This document shows positions 25,475 to 33,004 of a DNA stretch of 64,000 nucleotides, piece by piece. The first letter of the stretch is position 1; each line of letters starts with the position of its first letter. The position numbers were made by a program, and so were the translations under genes. The notes beneath the pieces are model-generated. The model was given only the letters and a program-made list of their open reading frames with translations. It was not told the DNA's origin and made no database searches. The DNA is from Alistipes indistinctus YIT 12060 (GTDB lineage Bacteria; Bacteroidota; Bacteroidia; Bacteroidales; Rikenellaceae). Where the stretch lies: positions 1,674,001-1,738,000 of the forward strand of contig NZ_CP102250.1 in assembly GCF_025144995.1 (NCBI RefSeq). The letters are read 5' to 3'.

Positions 25475-27823
25475 CTACTTGTTCCGATACCGGAGCGTCT
25501 CCCCCGTTTTCGAAAGCGACGGCGGCACGCTCCGGTCGGAAACGGCACGCTGCCTGTTCGGCTGGCCGCTCATTACGAAATGGATGTCCGCTCCGTCGCG
25601 GATATCGTCGTAAGTGATATACGACTTATCGTACTCTTTGCCGTTCAGTAGCATCTTCTTGACATAAACGTTCTGCTTCGACCAGTTCTCGGTAGTCACT
25701 TTCACCTGGTGCCCGTTGCCGAGGCGCATCGTGACGGCTTCAAGCGCAGGCGACCCGATGTTGTAGATATTGCTCGACGGGGCGGTCGGATAGAAGCCCA
25801 TGCAGTTGAAAATGTACCAGGCCGACATCTGTCCGCAATCGTCGTTGCCGCTGAGCGACCCCGGCTCATTCCCGTAAAAATGGTCGATCACATACCGGAT
25901 CCAGCGTTGGCAATCCCAGGGCCGGTTGAGGTAATTGTAAAGATAGATGATCTGGTGGCACGGTTCGTTACCGTGCCAGTACCCGCCGATACGGCCCCAA
26001 ATGTCATGCGCACCGGGGATATTTTCGTCCATCTCGATCACGAAAAGCGAATCGAGCCGCGCTTCGAACAGGTCGCGCCCCGCTTCGTTGATATAACCCT
26101 GCACATCGTGCGGTACGTACCAGGTATATTGCAGCGTAAAACCTTCGGTGATATCTCCCCAGCCATTGACCGAACCGGGTCCCTGATAAGCGATCGGCGC
26201 GAACGGCGTACGCCAGCCGCCGTTGATATCCCGCCCACGCATGTATTTGGTCTCGGGATCGACGAGGTTCTGGTACGAAAGCGACCGGTTCAGGAAATAT
26301 TCATAATCATCCGTCTTGCCGAGCTTTTTAGCCGCCTGTGCGATACAATAGTCGTCATAGGCATACTCCAGCGTCTTCGACACCGACTCCTTCTCCTTGT
26401 CGAACGGCACCCAGCCCAGCGAATCGTACTCCGGCAGGCAATCGTAATGCGGATTCATCGCAGTGGTCTTCATCGCCTCGAACGCACGTTCGTAATCGAA
26501 GCCCGGAACCTCTTTGACGATCATATCGGCCAACACCGACACGGAATGATACCCGATCATACACCATGTTTCGTTACCATAGAACGACCAGATCGGCAGC
26601 ATCTTTTCAACGCTCTTGTCGTAATGGGCCAGCATCGAATTGGCCACATCGGCATTGACCTTCGGCTGTACGAGACAGAACAGGGGATGCAGCGCACGGT
26701 AGGTGTCCCACAGCGAGAAGGTAGTCAGGTTGGTGAATCCCTTCGCCTTTTCGATATTCTTGTCCAACCCGCGGAACCGGCCGTCGGCATCCTGGAAGAT
26801 AAACGGATGCAGGAAAGCGTGGTATACCGACGTGTAGAAAGTCTCCTTATCAGCCTGCGAGGCCGTGACCTGAAACTTATTCAGCTCCTTGTTCCATTTC
26901 TCAACTCCTTTCCGGTGCAACGATTCGAATGTTTCGCCGTCGAGCTCCCTGAGGTTCTTCAATGCTCCGGCCGTGCTGACGCCCGACACGGCCGTCCGGA
27001 CATAAATCGGCTCCCCTGCTGCGGTACTGAACGTCATCCAGGCCTTGATATCCTTTCCCCACGCTTCGAGGCTGCTGCGGAAACGCTTCGTATTGTAAAG
27101 CACCGGCACGCTGTCCTGCAGGAAGCCCATCGCCTTGAACGGTTTGGAGAAGGTCGCGGCAAAATAAACGTGCCGTTCGGGACCCCAGCCGTTGACGATT
27201 TTCGAACCGACGAGCGTCGAATCGTTTTCGAGCCGGATATTCGCCCACACACAGGGCCATTTGAGCGTGTGTTTCAGATCAAGCAGAATAAAGGCGCTAT
27301 CGCTCTGCGGATAAGTGAATTTGAAGATTCCGCTGCGCACGCCGGAAGTCATTTCGGCCTTCGTGCCGTAATCGAGCAGATCGACCCCGTAATAGTTCGG
27401 CGAGGCCCATTCCCGGTCGTGAGAATAGCGCGACCGGTACCCCGCATCGGGATTTTCATGTGTCCCGGGATCGAACCGGATCTCACCCACCCCCGGCATA
27501 AAGAGGAAATCGCCCAGGTCGGGAATACCCGTACCGCTGAGATGCGTCAGGCTGAAACCGAGCAGCGTCGGATGGTCGTATTTATAGCCGGCAGCGACAT
27601 CGTAATCATCGAAATCGGTATCGGGACTCATCTGGATACCGCCGAACGGGATTTGCGAACCGGGGTAAGTATTCCCGAAACCCGCGGTGCCCACCAACGG
27701 GCGGACATATTGGGTGAGTTCTTCCTGCGGCGCGTTCAGGTCGGGATGGTGCACGCAACCCGCCGCAGAAATAAGCGACACTCCGCACAGCATCGTGAGC
27801 GTTTGTCTGAACATGTTTGTCAT
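25475..27823 (-). CDS. GH92 family alpha-mannosidase (lipoprotein)
   Basis: 782 residues. A signal peptide with lipobox SAAGC (Cys23) predicts a lipid-anchored enzyme on the periplasmic or cell surface side. GH92 enzymes are calcium-dependent exo-alpha-mannosidases for N-glycans and yeast mannan. Motifs seen: GTAGFGNTYPGSQIPFGGIQ near 48-68, LTHLSGTG near 95, HGNEPCHQ with the acid Glu at about 620, and GNDDCGQMSAWY with the Asp pair at about 661-662. The length is normal for the family. Upstream on the same strand are cytochrome c peroxidase, ROK kinase, isomerase and MFS genes; no SusCD pair or regulator is present. Confidence 0.92.
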   Translation of the reverse strand: MTNMFRQTLTMLCGVSLISAAGCVHHPDLNAPQEELTQYVRPLVGTAGFGNTYPGSQIPFGGIQMSPDTDFDDYDVAAGYKYDHPTLLGFSLTHLSGTGIPDLGDFLFMPGVGEIRFDPGTHENPDAGYRSRYSHDREWASPNYYGVDLLDYGTKAEMTSGVRSGIFKFTYPQSDSAFILLDLKHTLKWPCVWANIRLENDSTLVGSKIVNGWGPERHVYFAATFSKPFKAMGFLQDSVPVLYNTKRFRSSLEAWGKDIKAWMTFSTAAGEPIYVRTAVSGVSTAGALKNLRELDGETFESLHRKGVEKWNKELNKFQVTASQADKETFYTSVYHAFLHPFIFQDADGRFRGLDKNIEKAKGFTNLTTFSLWDTYRALHPLFCLVQPKVNADVANSMLAHYDKSVEKMLPIWSFYGNETWCMIGYHSVSVLADMIVKEVPGFDYERAFEAMKTTAMNPHYDCLPEYDSLGWVPFDKEKESVSKTLEYAYDDYCIAQAAKKLGKTDDYEYFLNRSLSYQNLVDPETKYMRGRDINGGWRTPFAPIAYQGPGSVNGWGDITEGFTLQYTWYVPHDVQGYINEAGRDLFEARLDSLFVIEMDENIPGAHDIWGRIGGYWHGNEPCHQIIYLYNYLNRPWDCQRWIRYVIDHFYGNEPGSLSGNDDCGQMSAWYIFNCMGFYPTAPSSNIYNIGSPALEAVTMRLGNGHQVKVTTENWSKQNVYVKKMLLNGKEYDKSYITYDDIRDGADIHFVMSGQPNRQRAVSDRSVPPSLSKTGETLRYRNK

Positions 27824-27936
27824 CGTTTATCGGTTTGGATTAGTATCGGTTTCGAGTATCAGTCTCCCCGGGTACAGAAGTTCCCGGACAGCAGCGGCCA
27901 TCCATCGGGGATAGCCGCACGGCGCATAGCTGCCGT

Positions 27937-29358
27937 TTATTGCTGTTGGTTTTCCGAGCGAACAACCCCCGCAACTGTCCCGGCATTGGGATTGGTCAGC
28001 TCCCGTCCCCGGAATTTCCCGGTCAGCGTACCGAGGAAAGCCACGATATCGTCACGGTCCTGTGCGCTGAGTTGCCTGCCGACCTGGAAGCGGGCCATAT
28101 CGTCCACCGCTTCGGAAAGCGTCTCACGCGTTCCGTCGTGGTAATACGGAAAGGTCAGCGCCACGTTGCGCAGTCCCGGGACTTTGAACCGGTGGCGGTC
28201 GTAAGCTTTTTGCGTTTGTTTGAAACGGCCGTTGTCCTCTTCGGTCATCTCCTCCCCGCGCGCCGCAAAATAGTCCTGCGCCAACCCCATATATTCGAAC
28301 GACTGTCCTCCCAACAGCGGCCCGACATGACAGGTCGCGCAGCGGTTCTCTTTGAACAGTTCGTATCCGTGCTGCTCCTGCGCGGTAATCGCCGTCGAAT
28401 CGCCCTTTAGGTAGAGATCGAAACGGCTGTCCGGTGTGATGAGCGTTTTCTCGTACTCGCCGATCGCCTCGGTGATCGCTTCGCCGCTGTAGCCCCCGGG
28501 GTAAACCTTCAGGAACATTGCGGTAAACTTGGGATCGGCTTTGAGCTTTCCGATAATCTGTTCCCAGGAGGTGCTGGCCATTTCGACCGGATTGAGCGGG
28601 GGACCGCCGGCCTGATCGGCCAAAGTGTGCGCACGGCCGTCCCAGAATTGCTCGAAATTCAACGCCGCATTAAAAACGGTCGGTGCATTCACCCCTCCGA
28701 GCGAACCGTTCACGCCTTCGGAATAACGCCTGTTATCGACACCGCCCGTATGCAAGCCGTGGCACGAAGCGCAGGAAACCGTATTGTCGGACGACAGGCG
28801 CGGATCGTTGTAAAGCATCTCGCCGAGCGCCGCCTTGCGTGCGTCGGTCGGCAACGAATCGGGCAGCGGTTGCACGGGTTCACCTGCAAAACGCGGAGCG
28901 GTGGCCGGATTGCTGTAATTGGCAACGCGATGGTCATGAATCCACTGCAGCAACTTGGCCTTTTTCGCATCGGTAATCGATGAACCCCAGTGCACAAGGT
29001 AATATTTGGCAACCGGCATACTGCCGTCGCTGATCGCCTTTTCCATCTTGGCCAGGGAAACCTCATCGACAGGCCGTCCTTCGGCAAGCGCCGCAAACGC
29101 TGCACCCAAATCAGCCTGCCGATGCCCTTTTTCGACATCGCTGCGCACGATATTGCCCGCCACCGGCCACGAGGCATAGAACGGCAAGTCGGGATTTTCA
29201 CTGTGGCAGCTGAGGCATCCTCCATCGTCGAGGATCTGCTGCACCTGCATCTCCGCAGTCTGGTCGGGCGACGGCAGACGGTTCGCCAGTTTGTAGGCTA
29301 CCGTCCCTACGGCTCCGGCCGCTACCACGACAATCGCAATCTTTACACTGGTCTTCAT
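27937..29358 (-). CDS. Triheme cytochrome c peroxidase
   Basis: 473 residues. One N-terminal membrane anchor or uncleaved signal (about 6-22) is followed by three CxxCH motifs: C48-H52, C196-H200 and C340-H344. The last two define the diheme bacterial cytochrome c peroxidase/MauG fold, which reduces hydrogen peroxide in the periplasm; the first belongs to an extra N-terminal haem domain like that in YhjA-type quinol peroxidases, able to take electrons directly from the membrane pool. FWDGRAHTLADQAGGPPLNP near 238-257 and VPGLRNVALTFPYYHDGT near 394-411 are family signatures. It lies between the ROK kinase gene and the GH92 gene. Confidence 0.9.
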   Translation of the reverse strand: MKTSVKIAIVVVAAGAVGTVAYKLANRLPSPDQTAEMQVQQILDDGGCLSCHSENPDLPFYASWPVAGNIVRSDVEKGHRQADLGAAFAALAEGRPVDEVSLAKMEKAISDGSMPVAKYYLVHWGSSITDAKKAKLLQWIHDHRVANYSNPATAPRFAGEPVQPLPDSLPTDARKAALGEMLYNDPRLSSDNTVSCASCHGLHTGGVDNRRYSEGVNGSLGGVNAPTVFNAALNFEQFWDGRAHTLADQAGGPPLNPVEMASTSWEQIIGKLKADPKFTAMFLKVYPGGYSGEAITEAIGEYEKTLITPDSRFDLYLKGDSTAITAQEQHGYELFKENRCATCHVGPLLGGQSFEYMGLAQDYFAARGEEMTEEDNGRFKQTQKAYDRHRFKVPGLRNVALTFPYYHDGTRETLSEAVDDMARFQVGRQLSAQDRDDIVAFLGTLTGKFRGRELTNPNAGTVAGVVRSENQQQ

Positions 29359-29531
29359 TTTCGTTGGGGATATAAGTTAGTATGTTCGATCATTCTTCCT
29401 CTCTTCAATCATCCTCCCTTTCAGGACACCCGTGCGTCTTCACGACCGGTTGCTCCACTGCCTTTTTCCACAGGACATCATCTCCAAATAACACTTATGT
29501 CCGTTCCACAGAGGGGTCCGAAACAGGTTCC

Positions 29532-30515
29532 CTACCGCTGCGAAGCCGTATAGACTGCGACCGAAAGGGCGGCATAATCGCCGATCTGTTCGCCGAGTCC
29601 CGCCGGTACCACCCGGCACACCTCACGGGCATACGAAAGCGACTGCCGACGGATCACCGACTCGGCCGCAGGCCAAAGCAAGTCATGCGCCCGGGCGAAA
29701 ATGCTGCCGATCACGATCGTTTCGGGATTCAGCACGTCGATCAGGATCGAAAGCCCCTCGCCGAGCAGTTCACCGCTGGTACGGTATACCTCCAACGCCG
29801 CAGGGTCGCCCTGCCGTGCCGCTTCGGCCACACTGCGGGCCGTAATGCCATCGAGCGAAGCCGGATCGGGACAATAGCCCACACCGCCGCCCATCTGCAA
29901 TGCTTCCATCGCCCGGCTCCGTGCAAGTTGGGCAATACCGCCGCCGCTGCAAAAGCCCTCGAACGACCCGGCTTTGCCGTAGCCGACCGGTCCGAACGGA
30001 CGCATCGCCATATGGCCGACTTCTCCCGCCATGTCGTTCGTGCCGCTGTATAACCGCCCGTCGAGGATCAATCCCGCTCCCATGCCGGTCCCGAACGTCA
30101 GGAAAATCATATTCTGCGCCCCGCACCCCGCACCGAACTGCCATTCGGCCAGCGCACAGGCATTCGCATCGTTCTGGACACCGGTTTTCACACCGAAACG
30201 CTCTTCGAACAGGCGCACGATCGGAACATCGTCCCAACCCGGCAGGTTCGGCGGAGACATGATGACCCCGCGCTTACTGTCGAGGGGACCGCCGCAACTG
30301 ATGCCGAATGCGACCACTTGTGACACTTTCACGCCTTGTGCGGACAGTATCTCCTCTACGGTCGAAAAAAATTCGTCCAAAACTTCGGAATAGGGACGCC
30401 TCCCGGTCGGAAACGCCTTTTTATCCAAAATCGTTATCTCGCCGTTCCCGGCCCTACGACCCAGCACTACCGCGCATTTGGTCCCGCCGATGTCGATTCC
30501 CGCTACATACTCCAT
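29532..30515 (-). CDS. ROK-family sugar kinase without the zinc motif
   Basis: 327 residues. The N-terminal phosphate-binding motif GIDIGGTKCAVVLG (about 6-19) and the catalytic QNDANACALAEW (Asp near 114) identify a ROK kinase; TFGTGMGAGLI is the second ATP motif. The usual zinc motif CxCGxxGCxE is replaced by GYGKAGSFE, retaining only the Glu. There is no DNA-binding domain, so it is an enzyme rather than a NagC-like repressor. It sits between GmhA-type isomerase and cytochrome peroxidase genes, so a cytosolic hexose or heptose is the likely substrate. Confidence 0.85.
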   Translation of the reverse strand: MEYVAGIDIGGTKCAVVLGRRAGNGEITILDKKAFPTGRRPYSEVLDEFFSTVEEILSAQGVKVSQVVAFGISCGGPLDSKRGVIMSPPNLPGWDDVPIVRLFEERFGVKTGVQNDANACALAEWQFGAGCGAQNMIFLTFGTGMGAGLILDGRLYSGTNDMAGEVGHMAMRPFGPVGYGKAGSFEGFCSGGGIAQLARSRAMEALQMGGGVGYCPDPASLDGITARSVAEAARQGDPAALEVYRTSGELLGEGLSILIDVLNPETIVIGSIFARAHDLLWPAAESVIRRQSLSYAREVCRVVPAGLGEQIGDYAALSVAVYTASQR

Positions 30516-30644
30516 TGCTCGTGTATAATTGAGAGTCTGACTCTTATAATTAAATGGCTGTTTTCAACACCTTCTGCAACGCGCTGCTCCGACATTGCTT
30601 CGTGTACGCAACCAAAATCTGGTATTTTCCAATACCGGACAGCG

Positions 30645-31229
30645 CTAGGCAAGCCCCAGTTCCAGCTCGATATAATGAACCAGCGAGTGAATCACCTTCT
30701 CATGAATCTCCTGGGCCCGGTCTGCAAATTCGCTCTTCGGCGCGCGGATTTCCACGTCGCATTCCGACGCTATTTGTCCGCCGCCTTTGCCGGTCAGAGC
30801 GACTACCTTCATGCCGATCGAACGGGCCGATGCCACCGCTTCGAGCACATTGCGCGAATTACCGCTCGTGGTAATCCCGAGCAACAGGTCTCCGGGACGG
30901 CCGACCGCCTCGACTCCCTTCGAAAAAATATAGTCGTAACCGTAATCGTTCGCCACGCAGGTAATATGTGTCGGATCGCACAAAGCCACAGCCGCCAGCG
31001 CACGCCGGTTACCGCGGAAACGCCCGGTCAGCTCCTCGGCGAAATGCATGGCATCGCACATCGAACCGCCGTTACCGCACGTGATGATCTTTCCGCCGCC
31101 GCGCAGCGTCTCCACCATCAGCCGGCCGGCCTGTTCCAAGGCTTCCCATGCCGTCCGGTCGTTCGTAAATTGCTCCAACACCCGCGCCGCCTCGACAAAG
31201 CCGCTGCGGATCGTATCCATCGTACTCAT
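30645..31229 (-). CDS. gmhA: GmhA-type SIS-domain phosphosugar isomerase
   Basis: 194 residues, a single SIS domain. CGNGGSMCDAMHFAEELTGRF (about 51-71) and TTSGNSRNVLEA (about 119-130) are hallmarks of sedoheptulose 7-phosphate isomerase, which makes D-glycero-manno-heptose 7-phosphate for lipopolysaccharide heptose or S-layer sugars. The rest of the heptose pathway is not nearby; instead ROK kinase and MFS genes flank it, so a catabolic phosphosugar role is possible. It starts 61 bp after the MFS gene on the same strand. Confidence 0.83.
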   Translation of the reverse strand: MSTMDTIRSGFVEAARVLEQFTNDRTAWEALEQAGRLMVETLRGGGKIITCGNGGSMCDAMHFAEELTGRFRGNRRALAAVALCDPTHITCVANDYGYDYIFSKGVEAVGRPGDLLLGITTSGNSRNVLEAVASARSIGMKVVALTGKGGGQIASECDVEIRAPKSEFADRAQEIHEKVIHSLVHYIELELGLA

Positions 31230-31289
31230 AAATTATTTGGTCTTTTCAAGCCGGTCCGCATCCCGAAAAAGGATGCGCCATCGACTTCC

Positions 31290-32453
31290 CTATGCTTTCT
31301 GTTTCCTCAATATCGAGACAGCCACACCCAGAATATAGACCAGGCAGGCGAACGGTACCAACAGGCTGACCAGCTGGTCGGAATGGTCGGCGATCACACC
31401 CATTACCGGGGGCACCAGCGCCCCTCCCGCAACACCGGTAATCATCAGCGCCGAAATTTCATTGGCTTTGGCCGGATCGTGCTGCATCGCCAGCGAAAAG
31501 GCGATCGCGAATACGCTCGCCGCCGAGAGTCCTATCACGAACAATGCAGTATAGATAATCCAAGGCACCCCGGTCAGCAACAGCAAGGCATAACCTGCCA
31601 CGGCAAAACACATCGTCATAGCGAAGAATCGCCGCGGGGCCACTTTGGCCAGGATGATCGTTCCTACGAACGTTCCGATTGTCCGGGCGGCAAAATAGAG
31701 GCTGCCGGCGAACGGGCCGCCCTCGTCGAGCGGAATCGCACAGCGTTCGGTCAGGTATTTCGGAATCGTGGTGAGCAACCCGACCTCATAGCCGACGATC
31801 AGCACGATCACCGAGAAGTAAACCAAAATCCGCCGGTCGCGGAGCATCGCAAAAATACGCCCCGCCGAACTGCTTTGCCCGGCACTCTCACGCTGCTCCG
31901 GAATCGGGATCAGCAGCAGCCACACGAACGACAGCACCGTCACGGCGGCATAAACCGGAAAGACCAGTTTCCAGTTACCGAAGCTCACCGACGCAACGCC
32001 GACGATAATCGGCCCGAGAAAAGAGCTGATCGCTTTGATGAACTGCCCGAGCGTCAGGCTGCTGGCTACTCGGTCGGCCGGGACAACATTCATCAGCAAC
32101 GGATTGAGCGCGACCTGCAGGATCGTATTGCCGATCCCCAACAGTGCGAATGCGGTCAGTACCAGCGGGAAACTGTAATCGAGCAACGGCAGCAACATGG
32201 CAACGGTCGTAACGGCAGCACTCAGCAGTACTGTGTTCTTACGCCCGAAGCGGCCCATGAGGATACCCGTCGGCAACGAGATAACCGCAAACCAGAAAAA
32301 GACCAGCAGCGGAATCAGATTGGCCCACGTATCGTTCAGTGCAAAGTCCTGTTTGACGTAGTTGGTCGATATGTTGACGATATCGACGAAACCCATCACG
32401 AAAAAGCTGAAAAGCACGGGCGTCAGCTTGGCAAGGTTCAGTTTTTTGCTCAT
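31290..32453 (-). CDS. MFS sugar transporter
   Basis: 387 residues with about 12 hydrophobic helices and no signal peptide. GRFGRKNTVLL near 68-78 is the MFS loop 2-3 motif, and ALNPLLMNVVPADRVASSLTLGQ near 114-136 resembles the FucP/glucose-galactose permease branch that imports free hexoses with protons or sodium. It is the first gene of the minus-strand cluster with kinase and isomerase genes downstream, which fits uptake of a monosaccharide released outside by GH92 or similar enzymes. The substrate is not determinable by eye. Confidence 0.85.
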   Translation of the reverse strand: MSKKLNLAKLTPVLFSFFVMGFVDIVNISTNYVKQDFALNDTWANLIPLLVFFWFAVISLPTGILMGRFGRKNTVLLSAAVTTVAMLLPLLDYSFPLVLTAFALLGIGNTILQVALNPLLMNVVPADRVASSLTLGQFIKAISSFLGPIIVGVASVSFGNWKLVFPVYAAVTVLSFVWLLLIPIPEQRESAGQSSSAGRIFAMLRDRRILVYFSVIVLIVGYEVGLLTTIPKYLTERCAIPLDEGGPFAGSLYFAARTIGTFVGTIILAKVAPRRFFAMTMCFAVAGYALLLLTGVPWIIYTALFVIGLSAASVFAIAFSLAMQHDPAKANEISALMITGVAGGALVPPVMGVIADHSDQLVSLLVPFACLVYILGVAVSILRKQKA

Positions 32454-32505
32454 AAAAATCAGGTTAGCGAAACCGCAGCGGCCGGCTGTCAGCTTTACGG
32501 CAATT

Positions 32506-32513
32506 CAAAGTTA
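32506..32513 (-). promoter_or_regulatory. Putative -7 element upstream of the MFS gene
   Basis: Minus strand TAACTTTG matches TAnnTTTG, about 53 bp upstream of the MFS start at 32453. No clear -33 TTG. Confidence 0.4.
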
Positions 32514-32700
32514 TGGATTTTTCGGCAGGGATCGGCACATACCTATGAAAAAATACGGGAAAATCCCCTCCGCGACGCAATCCCGCACAGGCAAAAGGAA
32601 TTGCGCAGGACAGCCCCGACTCCCCGTAAATAAGTTGTTGATAACTTCCTCCTCCGGAGCGGGCCCATCCCGGGAGATTGTTCTACTTTTATCCCAGCGT

Positions 32701-32870
32701 TAGGTTCCCGCTCCGTCCTCACGCGGAGCCCGGATTAAAAGGGAATCCTGTGAAAATCAGGAACTATCCCCGTAGCTGTAAGTTCCTTTCATGGACGGTA
32801 CCTCTTGAGCCACTGCCGCTTATCGCGGCGGGAAGGCGTACCTTCCGGAACAAGTCAGAAGACCTGCCGG
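32701..32870 (+). promoter_or_regulatory. Cobalamin (B12) riboswitch controlling nrdDG
   Basis: The aptamer core is plain: GGGAATCC at 32741, GTGAAAATCAGGAA at 32750-32763, CCCCGTAGCTGTAA at 32768-32781, the invariant B12-box-like GAGCCACTG at 32807-32815, GGGAAGGCG at 32830-32838, and AAGTCAGAAGACCTGCC ending at 32868. Bound cobalamin is expected to lower expression of the downstream anaerobic ribonucleotide reductase. About 130 nt separate the aptamer from the nrdD ATG at 33005 and must hold the expression platform; no T-tailed terminator was seen there, so translational control is likelier. The remainder of 32454-32700 shows only the MFS promoter. Confidence 0.92.
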
Positions 32871-33004
32871 CGCTTCCATTCGTAGCTTTCGGGCGAAAGG
32901 CGACAGAATAGAGACCGTACCCTTCATTCTCTTCTTCTGTTCATCGCTTTATGCCGGCAGCTCCACTGGGTAAAACGGCCAAAAAACCACAAAAATATAC
33001 CGCG

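Noticed and set aside
25709-28144. 811-residue plus-strand frame opposite GH92 and the peroxidase
   Set aside because: Its length results from high GC and codon bias of the opposite strand genes; the translation is His/Arg-rich and without motifs.
30336-32633. 765-residue plus-strand frame opposite gmhA and the MFS gene
   Set aside because: Antisense shadow, rich in Arg, His and Gln, spanning two well-supported minus-strand genes.
32951-33004. Upstream start for nrdD adding 18 residues
   Set aside because: The added residues precede the ATP-cone and look unlike NrdD N-termini; ATG 33005 gives the family's normal start.
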